Source of the DNA: Avidesulfovibrio sp964369685
GTDB lineage: Bacteria; Desulfobacterota; Desulfovibrionia; Desulfovibrionales; Desulfovibrionaceae
Length of the DNA: 64,000 nt
NCBI GenBank assembly: GCA_964369685.1
Contig: CAYJFB010000012.1
Location: 11,041 to 75,040, forward strand
Direction of reading: 5' to 3'
Shown here: one piece after another, positions 35,420 through 43,131 of the stretch
Numbering within the stretch: the stretch's first letter is position 1
How the letters are laid out: every line of letters begins with the position of its first letter
Translations under genes and position numbers: made by a program
Notes under the pieces: model-generated
Databases searched by the model: none
What the model was told of the DNA's origin: nothing
What the model saw: only the letters and a program-made list of their open reading frames with translations

Positions 35420-35619
35420 GTGCCAAAAAACAACCGAATTTTGAAGAGAAAATGCAACGTTTACAAGTTATTGTCGAACAACTCGAAGCCCCTGCGACAA
35501 CCTTGGATGAAAGTCTCATTCTGTATCGTGAAGGTCATGAACTCACTCGTGCTTGTCGTGAACATGTTGAGCAAGCACGTAATGAATTGCGAGTATTGAA
35601 TGAAGAAAAACCGATATAG
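35416..35619 (+). CDS. xseB: exodeoxyribonuclease VII small subunit
   Basis: The protein has 67 residues. FEEKMQRLQVIVEQLE and LDESLILYREGHELT are the XseB signature helices. Its start overlaps the xseA stop (ATGA). Confidence 0.95.
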   Translation: MSAKKQPNFEEKMQRLQVIVEQLEAPATTLDESLILYREGHELTRACREHVEQARNELRVLNEEKPI

Positions 35620-35648
35620 CTCCAAAAAAATCAAAAAGGAACATGTAT

Positions 35649-36401
35649 ATGTTTGAAATATCTCCATTCATGGCAATATATATTGTCCTTGTGGTTTTTG
35701 TTGCCGCTGTGATGCGTGGTTTATGTGGGTTTGGTTTTTCTATGGCAGTGGTGATCCTCATCAGTATGGTTATGAAACCGTCTGAGATTGTTCCTGCTGT
35801 CTTGATTTGGGAAATTATTGCCAGTGTGGGGTTTTTTCCCAGTATTTGGAAACAAATTGATTGGAAAATGTTGAAAGGTTTGGCTATTGGTGTTCTTGTC
35901 GGTACGCCGTTGGGTGTTTGGTTCTTGGCTACAATACCGCCTGAGCCGATGATTATTGCCATTAATCTTGTGGCTTTTGTTTGTTGTCTTGCGATGTTAC
36001 GTGGTTGTGTGCTTCGTTCTGATTTGAGTTTTACGGGTGTTTTGGGCACAGGTGTGCTCAGTGGGGTGTTGAACGGTTCGTGCGCCAATGGCGGCTTACC
36101 CTTAATTATTTTGTTTCTTTCAAGTCCTCTTGCCGCGGCAACTGGGCGAGCTTCACTCATTGCCTTTTTCTTTTTTACTGACGTTTGGGCATCGGTTTTT
36201 GCGATACAACAACAGTTATTGACCTTTGATACGTTGCGTATTGTTGCATGGGGATTACCGACGTTGGCTATTGGACTTTGGATTGGCAATAGAATGTTTG
36301 GACGTATTAATGAAATGCGCTTTAAACGTTTGAGTATTTGTTTGCTGACTGTGCTTTCTTTCTGTGGTTTAATGCGTGAACTGTTTTTTGGGGGGATTTA
36401 A
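35649..36401 (+). CDS. TauE/SafE family anion exporter-like membrane protein
   Basis: The protein has 250 residues and about eight hydrophobic segments in two halves. MRGLCGFGFSMAVVILIS is the family's first signature, and VLSGVLNGSCANGGLPLIILF is the repeated one in the second half. The family moves sulfite, sulfoacetate or related organosulfur anions; the substrate here is not known. ATG 35649 is preferred over 35643 because AGGA lies 8 bases upstream. It follows xseB by 29 bases. Confidence 0.88.
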   Translation: MFEISPFMAIYIVLVVFVAAVMRGLCGFGFSMAVVILISMVMKPSEIVPAVLIWEIIASVGFFPSIWKQIDWKMLKGLAIGVLVGTPLGVWFLATIPPEPMIIAINLVAFVCCLAMLRGCVLRSDLSFTGVLGTGVLSGVLNGSCANGGLPLIILFLSSPLAAATGRASLIAFFFFTDVWASVFAIQQQLLTFDTLRIVAWGLPTLAIGLWIGNRMFGRINEMRFKRLSICLLTVLSFCGLMRELFFGGI

Positions 36402-36512
36402 AATCTACGATCGCGATGAGATATCCTTAAGCCCCTTGCGTAGACATGCTTTGTCGCCCATGCGGTATGGCGATGAATGCAGATGATAATAAAGTATATT
36501 GAACAGTATTAT

Positions 36513-37409
36513 TTAAAAAGTGATTGCATCTATTGAATCTAAGAAACGTTGTGTTCCTTCATGCGTTGTTTTTTTGAGGCAAGCAAGGGAAACAGTTAAT
36601 GTTGGCAATACATCTATAATATCTATAGCACGTAATGTGCTGTCAGAAAGCTCTTTTTTGATTGTATAATCCGGAAGAAATGTCCCGTAATGGCTATTTG
36701 GTAATAGGCTTTTAATGATAGGGACTGATAATGGTTTTATTTCTTTATTGAAAGAAATATTATTATCTAAAAAATAGTGACTAAAAAATTCCATAAATCC
36801 TGAATCTGGAAGAGGCGTTAAGATATTTTTATATTTAATATCTTTTATATGTATCGCTTTTTCGTTGTATAGACTGTTATTTGAACAAACAACAAAAAAT
36901 ATTTTCGATTCACAAATTGTTTTGATGTATAGATCTTCATATTCTTTTGATGTGTTTTCAACAATCGCAAGATGAATTTCTTTATTTCGTATTTTTTCAA
37001 AAATATTTTTATGAGAAAATGAAAATGGTTTAACATGTAATTCAGGATGTGTTGCTGTTATATATTGTATAATTTTTGGAGCAATAAACTGCAAATGCAG
37101 CCAATGTCCGCCTAAATAAATTTCTTTTTGTTTATTCTTTGTTTTTCGTTTGAGTTCTTCTTCCAATGCTTCGAGATGCAAAAAAATTTCATGAATTTTT
37201 GGTAAAAATTCTTCTCCTTCTGCGGTCAATTTTAGGCCGTTTTCTTTGCGTATAAAAAGTGGAAATGTGAGATGCTGTTCTAATTTTTTGATTTGGGTAC
37301 TGACCGCAGGCGGGGAAACGCATAATTTTTGTGCGGCAGCGCGAACGCCTTTATATTTTGCCGCAACATAAAAGAAATATAATTGATTGAGATTTAATTG
37401 TAGTGGCAT
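36513..37409 (-). CDS. LysR family transcriptional regulator
   Basis: The regulator has 298 residues. The winged helix LNQLYFFYVAAKYKGVRAAA...CVSPPAVSTQIKKLEQHL is at the extreme N-terminus, followed by a periplasmic-binding-type effector domain. The protein is rich in Lys, Asn and Ile, and its DNA is AT-richer than that of its neighbours. It is divergent from the TonB-dependent receptor across 286 bases, the classic layout for a LysR regulator acting on its neighbour. ATG 37409 was chosen over an upstream alternative because the helix starts there. The effector is unknown. Confidence 0.92.
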   Translation of the reverse strand: MPLQLNLNQLYFFYVAAKYKGVRAAAQKLCVSPPAVSTQIKKLEQHLTFPLFIRKENGLKLTAEGEEFLPKIHEIFLHLEALEEELKRKTKNKQKEIYLGGHWLHLQFIAPKIIQYITATHPELHVKPFSFSHKNIFEKIRNKEIHLAIVENTSKEYEDLYIKTICESKIFFVVCSNNSLYNEKAIHIKDIKYKNILTPLPDSGFMEFFSHYFLDNNISFNKEIKPLSVPIIKSLLPNSHYGTFLPDYTIKKELSDSTLRAIDIIDVLPTLTVSLACLKKTTHEGTQRFLDSIDAITF

Positions 37410-37570
37410 GTCGTAACCTTTTATATTGTTTTTTTTTATTGAAGTCGTGAATGTTGAAAGTGGTGTTTTTACCAATTTTTTTGGTTGTTGCTGTTAGGCA
37501 AAAGTTAACAGTTGTTTAATTTTTATGACTTTACAAATCTAATGCGATTTTTATAAAAACTACATGAATT

Positions 37571-37589
37571 GATTATGATTTTCAAGTCC
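37571..37589 (+). promoter_or_regulatory. possible Fur-like box upstream of the TonB-dependent receptor
   Basis: GATTATGATTTTCA at 37571 resembles the left part of the Fur consensus GATAATGATAATCATTATC; the right half is poor. It lies about 110 bases before the receptor gene, in the divergent LysR/receptor gap. Confidence 0.3.
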
Positions 37590-37695
37590 ATTTTCATTAG
37601 TAAAAAACTATGTATTTCAATGAGATAGTTTTTTTACAAAAATTGTCTGCGCTTGCTGCCTAAGCGTATGTGCAAAAACAGGAGAAGAGTGACGT

Positions 37696-39621
37696 ATGTT
37701 AAGTCAAAAGACAAAAATGTTTTACAGGGCTGAAGAGAATGTTCGGATTCTGTCGAGAATAAGTTTGTTTACACTGTTGTTGATTTTTGGAGGCGTGTTT
37801 TTGCCAAATATAGTACAAGCTGCTGAAGATGAAGAAGTAACCAAGACAGGTACCGTGGTTGTTTCTGCAACACGGACAGAACAATTGATTGAAGACGTGC
37901 CTTCGGCGATGCAGGTGATTACCTCAGAAGAAATTCAGCGAATGGGCGCGCAAGATGTACAACAAGTTTTGGCGAAATCATTTAACCTGATTACAGACGG
38001 TCATAACGGCGGTTTCAGTATTCGCGGTTTGCCTTCGTCGGCAACGAAGGTGCTTATCAATGGCAGAGCGCCTGTTATCTATGGCAGTAAAAACGAAACG
38101 GTGCGTAGAACCTTAGATTTTATACCTGCAGAAAATATTGAGCGGATAGAAATTTTACGTGGGCCTTCGTCTGCTCTTTACGGTGATGCTTTGGGCGGTG
38201 TTATTAATATTATAACCAAAGAATCCTTGGAACAAGAAACGACAATCGGTGTCACTTACGGCAGTCGTTCTGCAGATATTACTGCCAGACATGACTGGGG
38301 TAAAATGGGTAATTGGACGAATGTTTTTGCCGCTGAATTTTTGCGTGAATGGGGTTATAATGAAAGCGATCAAAAATATAATCCAAACATCAGCGACAAT
38401 GTCGAATTTTATAGAAATGAAATTTATCTGAGCAACAGTCTCGGATATGGTTTCAGTGATGATCATCAGTTGCAACTTGATTCAAATCTTTTTTATAAAG
38501 ACAATGCAGCAAGAAATTCAAGTAGTGAACCTTATTCTGAATTGGTGTATTCTAACACGTTGACTTACGACGGCACATACGGTGATCACTTCTTTAATAC
38601 AGGTCTGAGCCATTCACAAACGACACGAGGCAACAGAGATCAAAACCGCAGGGAGTTATATACGGTTGTTGTTTTTGATGCACAAGATTCATGGGTGTTT
38701 AACGACTATAACACACTGACTTTTGGTACAAAAATGGAATTTGGCAATGTCAACAGTTACAGAAATGATTCGGGAACAAACCAAAGTGAAGAAAGCTATG
38801 GTTTCTATGTTCAAGATGAAATTTCATTATTTGATGACACATTGTATCTTGTTCCTGCTATTCGTTACGATTATTATTCTTCTTTTGGCAGCTATGTCGC
38901 ACCAAAAATTGGTTTGACATATGAGTATATTACCGATCATCGGTTTAAAGCAAATTGGGGTCTTGGGTATAGTGCGCCGAACTTGACTCAATTGTATGGT
39001 TCTTCTTCCGGTGGCTATGGAACAACGTTGCCTTCTCCAGATTTGAAACCGGAAGAAAACAACGGTTGGGAAGTTCGTTTGGAAGGAGATGTAACAGAAG
39101 ATCTCTTCTATGCTGTTGGTTATTTTCATAATGAAATTACGAATATGATTTCAACAAAAAGTGAGCCTGAGTACGTTATAGGCAACACAAGATATTATAC
39201 AGCTGAAAATATTGGTAAAGCAAGAACGCAAGGTATTGAAGCTGAACTTTCATACAATTTCTTGGAATATTTTACAGCTACTGTACAATATGCCTATACC
39301 GATGCAAAAAATTTGGTAGACCATACACGATTGGACGCTATTCCTTATCACTCTGTGTTGGCACAACTGGATTTTGATTATACACCTTGGGATGTTTATG
39401 CTTCTTTGTGGGGTAAATATAATGGTGCATTTAATGACCAAGAATGGTCTGATGAAACATTTGACTTTTTTAGAATGAGTTTTTCACTCAGTAAGGTGTT
39501 TGCTGAAGACTTTACTGTTTCTTTTATTGCCAATAACTTCTGGCAATCAAAAGAAAATTATGCCAATGCAGGTTATATTGAGCCTACCGAATACAAACTG
39601 AGTGTACAATTTAAATTTTAG
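37696..39621 (+). CDS. TonB-dependent outer-membrane receptor
   Basis: The receptor has 641 residues. The N-terminus has an extended signal peptide (cleavage near VQAAEDEE). The plug domain carries TVVVSATRTEQLIEDVPSAMQVIT, a TonB-box-like and plug start, and then RIEILRGPSSALYGDALGGVINIIT. The rest is a beta-barrel ending in the aromatic YKLSVQFKF. The strong AGGAGAAGAG supports ATG 37696. The family takes up siderophores, haem or cobalamin; the siderophore-type binding protein downstream favours a siderophore. Confidence 0.94.
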   Translation: MLSQKTKMFYRAEENVRILSRISLFTLLLIFGGVFLPNIVQAAEDEEVTKTGTVVVSATRTEQLIEDVPSAMQVITSEEIQRMGAQDVQQVLAKSFNLITDGHNGGFSIRGLPSSATKVLINGRAPVIYGSKNETVRRTLDFIPAENIERIEILRGPSSALYGDALGGVINIITKESLEQETTIGVTYGSRSADITARHDWGKMGNWTNVFAAEFLREWGYNESDQKYNPNISDNVEFYRNEIYLSNSLGYGFSDDHQLQLDSNLFYKDNAARNSSSEPYSELVYSNTLTYDGTYGDHFFNTGLSHSQTTRGNRDQNRRELYTVVVFDAQDSWVFNDYNTLTFGTKMEFGNVNSYRNDSGTNQSEESYGFYVQDEISLFDDTLYLVPAIRYDYYSSFGSYVAPKIGLTYEYITDHRFKANWGLGYSAPNLTQLYGSSSGGYGTTLPSPDLKPEENNGWEVRLEGDVTEDLFYAVGYFHNEITNMISTKSEPEYVIGNTRYYTAENIGKARTQGIEAELSYNFLEYFTATVQYAYTDAKNLVDHTRLDAIPYHSVLAQLDFDYTPWDVYASLWGKYNGAFNDQEWSDETFDFFRMSFSLSKVFAEDFTVSFIANNFWQSKENYANAGYIEPTEYKLSVQFKF

Positions 39622-40009
39622 TTTTTTTCAGGGGGGGAGTTCACACGAGCCGATGCACGCCCCCTCCTCAAACCCCTTGATACTGCGGCGTAGCCAAAAC
39701 GCGAAAAAAATGCGTGTCTGTATGAGTCATGCTATAGTCGGGTTTTGACTGCGCCGCCATTCAAGTTGCTTTGAGACTTTTGTTATCTTAAATAAAATAT
39801 TAATAATTAAATATAATGAGGAAAAATGAAAGTGAAAAGGGTATGAATACTGCGTGTGATATAAAAATTATTGACATTTAAATTCAAATTCAATAAAATA
39901 ATATATCAAGGTTCATGTCATGAAGGCATGAGTCTTACGGCTTCTTGGAAGGTTTCACTTTTCAATGGAACAAAATAACAGAATATAAAAGGATTGATGG
40001 AGAAGAGAG
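39622..40009. other. intergenic region receptor-binding protein
   Basis: This 388-base gap holds a G-rich/C-rich stem after the receptor (GGGGGGAG near 39632, CCCCCTCC near 39661), probably its terminator. A consensus promoter follows (39871-39899). The leader of about 105 bases to the next start contains no riboswitch that I recognise. Confidence 0.5.
39871..39899 (+). promoter_or_regulatory. consensus sigma70 promoter of the binding-protein gene
   Basis: TTGACA (39871-39876), a 17-base spacer and TAAAAT (39894-39899). The spacer contains AAATTCAAATTCAA, an overlapping direct repeat that may be a regulator site. Confidence 0.7.
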
Positions 40010-41137
40010 ATGAAAAGTAAAGCCTTGTCCTTTATTTTGGCAGGCACCATAACTGCAGTGATCACTGTGGCCGGTTTGGGACTCGTGAGTGCAGCGATGC
40101 ATAAAACCGTTATGGTTGAAGTGCTGAACGCCAAAAATGAAAAAGTTCAGGTTGAATTTCCGTTGGCACCCAAAACCATTGTGTGTCTTAATTATGATTC
40201 TGTAGATATTTTGGATAGATTGGGCATGGGGGATCGTATTGTTGGCATGGTAAAAGGTGCAACCACACCGGAGCATTTGAAAAAATATACAGAGAATACC
40301 AATATTGTTAATCTTGGCGGTTTGAAAGAAATAAACATGCAGGCTTTGGCAGAGCTCGAACCTGACGTGATTTTTTCAAGCGGTCGCACAGCCGCACAGT
40401 ATGATACGTTTAGCAAAATCGCACCGACAATGGTTGTTTCCATTAATGCGCATGACGGTTTTTTGAAAAATGTAAAAGAGGTTGCCGTCAAACACGGTAG
40501 AATCTTTGCAAAAGAGAAAGAAGTCAAAAAACTTTTGGAACAACTTGATCGTCACGTTGCTCGGGTGACACAAAAGAACCGTGGTAAAAAAGCCATCCAA
40601 GCTATTTTTGTAGGCAAAGAGTTGCATATTTTAGGCAGCAACCATGCTGTCGACAGTAACAGCGGTGCAAAAAATACGGCAAGAAATCCCCANNNNNNNN
40701 NNNNNNNNNNNNNNNNNNNNNNNNNNNNNNNNNNNNNNNNNNNNNNNNNNNNNNNNNNNNNNNNNNNNNNNNNNNNNNNNNNNNNNNNNNNNGAAAGAGG
40801 CAACAATCATGTTGTCGACGGTAAAGGCGGCGGTAAGGTTTTGATTTCCGATCTTGGTTTTGAAAACTTGGGTGCCGACTTTGATCCGAGAGACACAAGC
40901 ATGAGTGTCTACGATTATATTTTGCAAAAAAATCCGGAATATCTTTTTATTCTTGATAAAAATACCGCGATAGGTAGTTCAGATGCACCTGCCCAAACAG
41001 TTTTGTCTGCAAATCCACAACTCCTGTACAGCGACGCCGGACAAAAGGGTAACATTATTTATTTGAATCCTGCAAATGTTTGGTATCTCAACAGTGGCGG
41101 ATTGACTGCCATGGAAAGCATGTTGAAAAATTTCTAA
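40010..41137 (+). CDS. siderophore-type ABC transporter substrate-binding protein, interrupted by an assembly gap
   Basis: This is a periplasmic binding protein of the FatB/CeuE class. It has an uncleaved-looking signal (residues 5-30, ending VSAAM, no lipobox), then KTIVCLNYDSVDILDRLG, LKEINMQALAELEPDVIFSS, and a C-terminal lobe to ALNF-like MESMLKNF. The N run occupies about residues 229-261, so the true length is unknown. The residues before the gap (GSNHAVDSNSGAK) and after it (GNNHVVDGKGGGK) resemble one another. No permease or ATPase gene is adjacent. A terminator follows at 41149. Confidence 0.85.
   Translation: MKSKALSFILAGTITAVITVAGLGLVSAAMHKTVMVEVLNAKNEKVQVEFPLAPKTIVCLNYDSVDILDRLGMGDRIVGMVKGATTPEHLKKYTENTNIVNLGGLKEINMQALAELEPDVIFSSGRTAAQYDTFSKIAPTMVVSINAHDGFLKNVKEVAVKHGRIFAKEKEVKKLLEQLDRHVARVTQKNRGKKAIQAIFVGKELHILGSNHAVDSNSGAKNTARNPXXXXXXXXXXXXXXXXXXXXXXXXXXXXXXXXXXERGNNHVVDGKGGGKVLISDLGFENLGADFDPRDTSMSVYDYILQKNPEYLFILDKNTAIGSSDAPAQTVLSANPQLLYSDAGQKGNIIYLNPANVWYLNSGGLTAMESMLKNF
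40693..40792. other. assembly gap (100 N)
   Basis: Exactly 100 N, a usual scaffold placeholder, inside the binding-protein gene. The reading frame on both sides agrees if 100 bases are counted, but that number is arbitrary, so frame continuity is not evidence. Confidence 0.99.
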
Positions 41138-41148
41138 TTTTGTGGCGC

Positions 41149-41191
41149 ATACAACGGAAGGCATTGAGGCGCTTCCTCCGTTGTATTTTTT
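41149..41191 (+). terminator. intrinsic terminator after the binding-protein gene
   Basis: ATACAACGGA at 41149 pairs with TCCGTTGTAT ending at 41186, with a further bulged inner stem (AGGC / GCTT), then a T tract. Confidence 0.85.
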
Positions 41192-41325
41192 ATCCATACC
41201 ATCCACGTTTGTAAAACGTGCTGACAACCCATTAAAACACGGCAAACTGAATGTCTTGTGATTGTATTCAATCACGCTTGAATTCAGAGCTGTGTTTTAT
41301 GGTATCTGTCAAAAGTGTGAGAGCA

Positions 41326-41958
41326 ATGGAAAAAATAATGGATTTATTTTTGGGTATTTATGGCAGTATCGGTATTGCCGGTGTGGTGTTAATTTTTTTT
41401 GCTGTATACGGGTTATATCTTGGCTTACAAAACATCATTTATATCAATTTGGTTCGCAGAGAGTTTAAGAAAAACTATCGTGATGTGATGCGCCACAATA
41501 TGGATGCAGAACACATCAAACATGTTCAAGAAAATCCTCTTTTGAATATTGTGTGGGATATTGTGCACCTGCATGGTGATCATTCCGATGATATTCGTGC
41601 TGAAGTTGGTTATTTATTTTACAGAAATTTTGAATCCGTCAATCGCAGTCTGTATTGGATTCGTTTGATTACTGTTGTTGCGCCGTTATTGGGGCTTTTG
41701 GGCACGGTTATGGGTATGGTGAATGTCTTTCAAGCCATTGCTGCCGATACCAATCCTGATGCCACTGTGCTTGCAGGAGGGATTTGGGAGGCGTTACTCA
41801 CGACAATTTTGGGTCTTTCTGTGGCGATTCCCATGTTGATGATTTATTATTTTTTATTATTGCGTTTTAAAGGGTTTCGCGTGGAATCCATTGAATACAG
41901 TTACAGAGCCTTGGGTGCGTGGAAAAAACACCACCAAGAATCAACAAAAGGAGTGTAG
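41326..41958 (+). CDS. exbB: ExbB/TolQ family proton channel subunit
   Basis: The protein has 210 residues. It has three hydrophobic segments (about 8-30, 110-135, 155-180) with the core VAPLLGLLGTVMGMVNVF and GGIWEALLTTILGLSVAIP typical of ExbB. With ExbD it uses proton flow to energise TonB. ATG 41326 was chosen since the upstream part of the frame is not conserved-looking. exbD follows after two bases. Confidence 0.93.
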   Translation: MEKIMDLFLGIYGSIGIAGVVLIFFAVYGLYLGLQNIIYINLVRREFKKNYRDVMRHNMDAEHIKHVQENPLLNIVWDIVHLHGDHSDDIRAEVGYLFYRNFESVNRSLYWIRLITVVAPLLGLLGTVMGMVNVFQAIAADTNPDATVLAGGIWEALLTTILGLSVAIPMLMIYYFLLLRFKGFRVESIEYSYRALGAWKKHHQESTKGV

Positions 41959-41960
41959 TC

Positions 41961-42344
41961 ATGGATTTTAATGATGATGATGACGATTTGAGCATTGATT
42001 TGACGCCGTTAATTGATGTGGTGTTTATGTTGCTCATTTTTTTCATTATGACAACCACGTTCAGCAAGCCTGTTTTGGATATTATTTTGCCGAAAGCCGA
42101 AACAGCGGCGGCTCCTGAAGAAAAATCCAAAGAAATATTGGTCTCAATCACCCATAACGGCACACTTTTTTATCAAGATAAAATTATTGATATGCCGACA
42201 TTGGTGGATAAGTTGCGTAGCGATAAAGAAGCGGTGCTCAATATTTATGTAGATAAGTCAGCACCTTTTGAAGCCTTTGTCAACGTTGTGGATATGGCGA
42301 AAACAGAAAGAGAGGGGCGTTTTGTTATCAGTACAGAAAAATGA
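41961..42344 (+). CDS. exbD: ExbD/TolR family protein
   Basis: The protein has 127 residues. An acidic N-terminus (DFNDDDDDLSID) precedes one membrane helix, DLTPLIDVVFMLLIFF, with the proton-conducting Asp. A periplasmic domain follows. The start ATG 41961 has AAAAGGAG upstream. Confidence 0.94.
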   Translation: MDFNDDDDDLSIDLTPLIDVVFMLLIFFIMTTTFSKPVLDIILPKAETAAAPEEKSKEILVSITHNGTLFYQDKIIDMPTLVDKLRSDKEAVLNIYVDKSAPFEAFVNVVDMAKTEREGRFVISTEK

Positions 42345-42378
42345 TTGGACTGATTTTGCATGGACAGAAAAAAAATCT

Positions 42379-43077
42379 ATGCGTCGAAGCCACTACCTTT
42401 CGTTTGCTGTTGTCAGTTCATTGTTACTTGTCTTGTTATTATTGAGTGTCGATTTTGCAAAGGAACTTTTAAAACCTAAAATACTTACATTGCCGAAGAT
42501 TATTCCTGTGGAGTTGGTGGATGAAATCTTCATTAAACCCTTGAAAGTAGAAAAGCTTTTGGCTTATGAGTCTGAACATGTCGTGTATGAAGCGCCTCCA
42601 CCTCCGCCTGAAGTGAAGCCTGAGCCCAAACCGGAACCAAAGCCTGAACCGCCGAAACCCAAGCCGGAACCGAAGCCCAAACCCAAGCCTAAACCTAAAC
42701 CGAAGCCAGTGGCGCAATCGACTGCACAACCTGTTGTGGCTGTAGAACATGTGCCTGAGGCGGTTGTGGATAACAGTGCCCAATTGGCTGCGCAACGAGT
42801 TAAAGCAGAGCAAATGGCGCTTGCTGTGCTTGTGGGTTGGGTTGAAAAGTATAAAAAATATCCTCGTGCGGCACAGAAACGAGGTATTGAAGGAACGATT
42901 CATTTACAGATTCGTATCGATAATCAAGGAGTCATTCAGAGTGCTGTTGTGAGAGGGGCAGGGGCTCAAGTTTTACAAAAAGCGACAGTGAAACTTGGTG
43001 AAAAACTTATTGGACGCAATGTTGGTGTCAAAACAGCGTTGAATGTGCAAGTTCCTATTGCATACGCTTTGCGTTGA
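42379..43077 (+). CDS. tonB: TonB energy-transducing protein
   Basis: The protein has 232 residues. It has one N-terminal membrane helix (about residues 6-24), a rigid Pro-Lys/Glu stretch (about 78-110), and a C-terminal TonB domain with YPRAAQKRGIEGTIHLQIRI, which contacts the receptor's TonB box. The start is not certain: ATG 42379 has no good ribosome site, and the frame is open further upstream over exbD. The operon exbB-exbD-tonB serves the receptor upstream. Confidence 0.93.
   Translation: MRRSHYLSFAVVSSLLLVLLLLSVDFAKELLKPKILTLPKIIPVELVDEIFIKPLKVEKLLAYESEHVVYEAPPPPPEVKPEPKPEPKPEPPKPKPEPKPKPKPKPKPKPVAQSTAQPVVAVEHVPEAVVDNSAQLAAQRVKAEQMALAVLVGWVEKYKKYPRAAQKRGIEGTIHLQIRIDNQGVIQSAVVRGAGAQVLQKATVKLGEKLIGRNVGVKTALNVQVPIAYALR
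42612..42708 (+). repeat. Pro-Lys/Glu codon repeat in tonB
   Basis: Tandem Pro-Glu-Pro-Lys and Pro-Lys units encode the periplasm-spanning rod of TonB. Repeated CCG/CCT/CCC-AAA/AAG codons could allow length variation. Confidence 0.85.
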
Positions 43078-43093
43078 GTGGCAGATGTTTTTC

Positions 43094-43127
43094 TTTTTTC
43101 CGGTGGAAATATTTTCACCGGAAAAAA
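43094..43127. terminator. bidirectional terminator between tonB and uvrA
   Basis: TTTTTTCCGGTG (43094-43105) pairs with CACCGGAAAAAA (43116-43127), and the AT-rich loop can pair partly. T tracts occur on both strands, between convergent genes. Confidence 0.93.
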
Positions 43128-43131
43128 AGTT

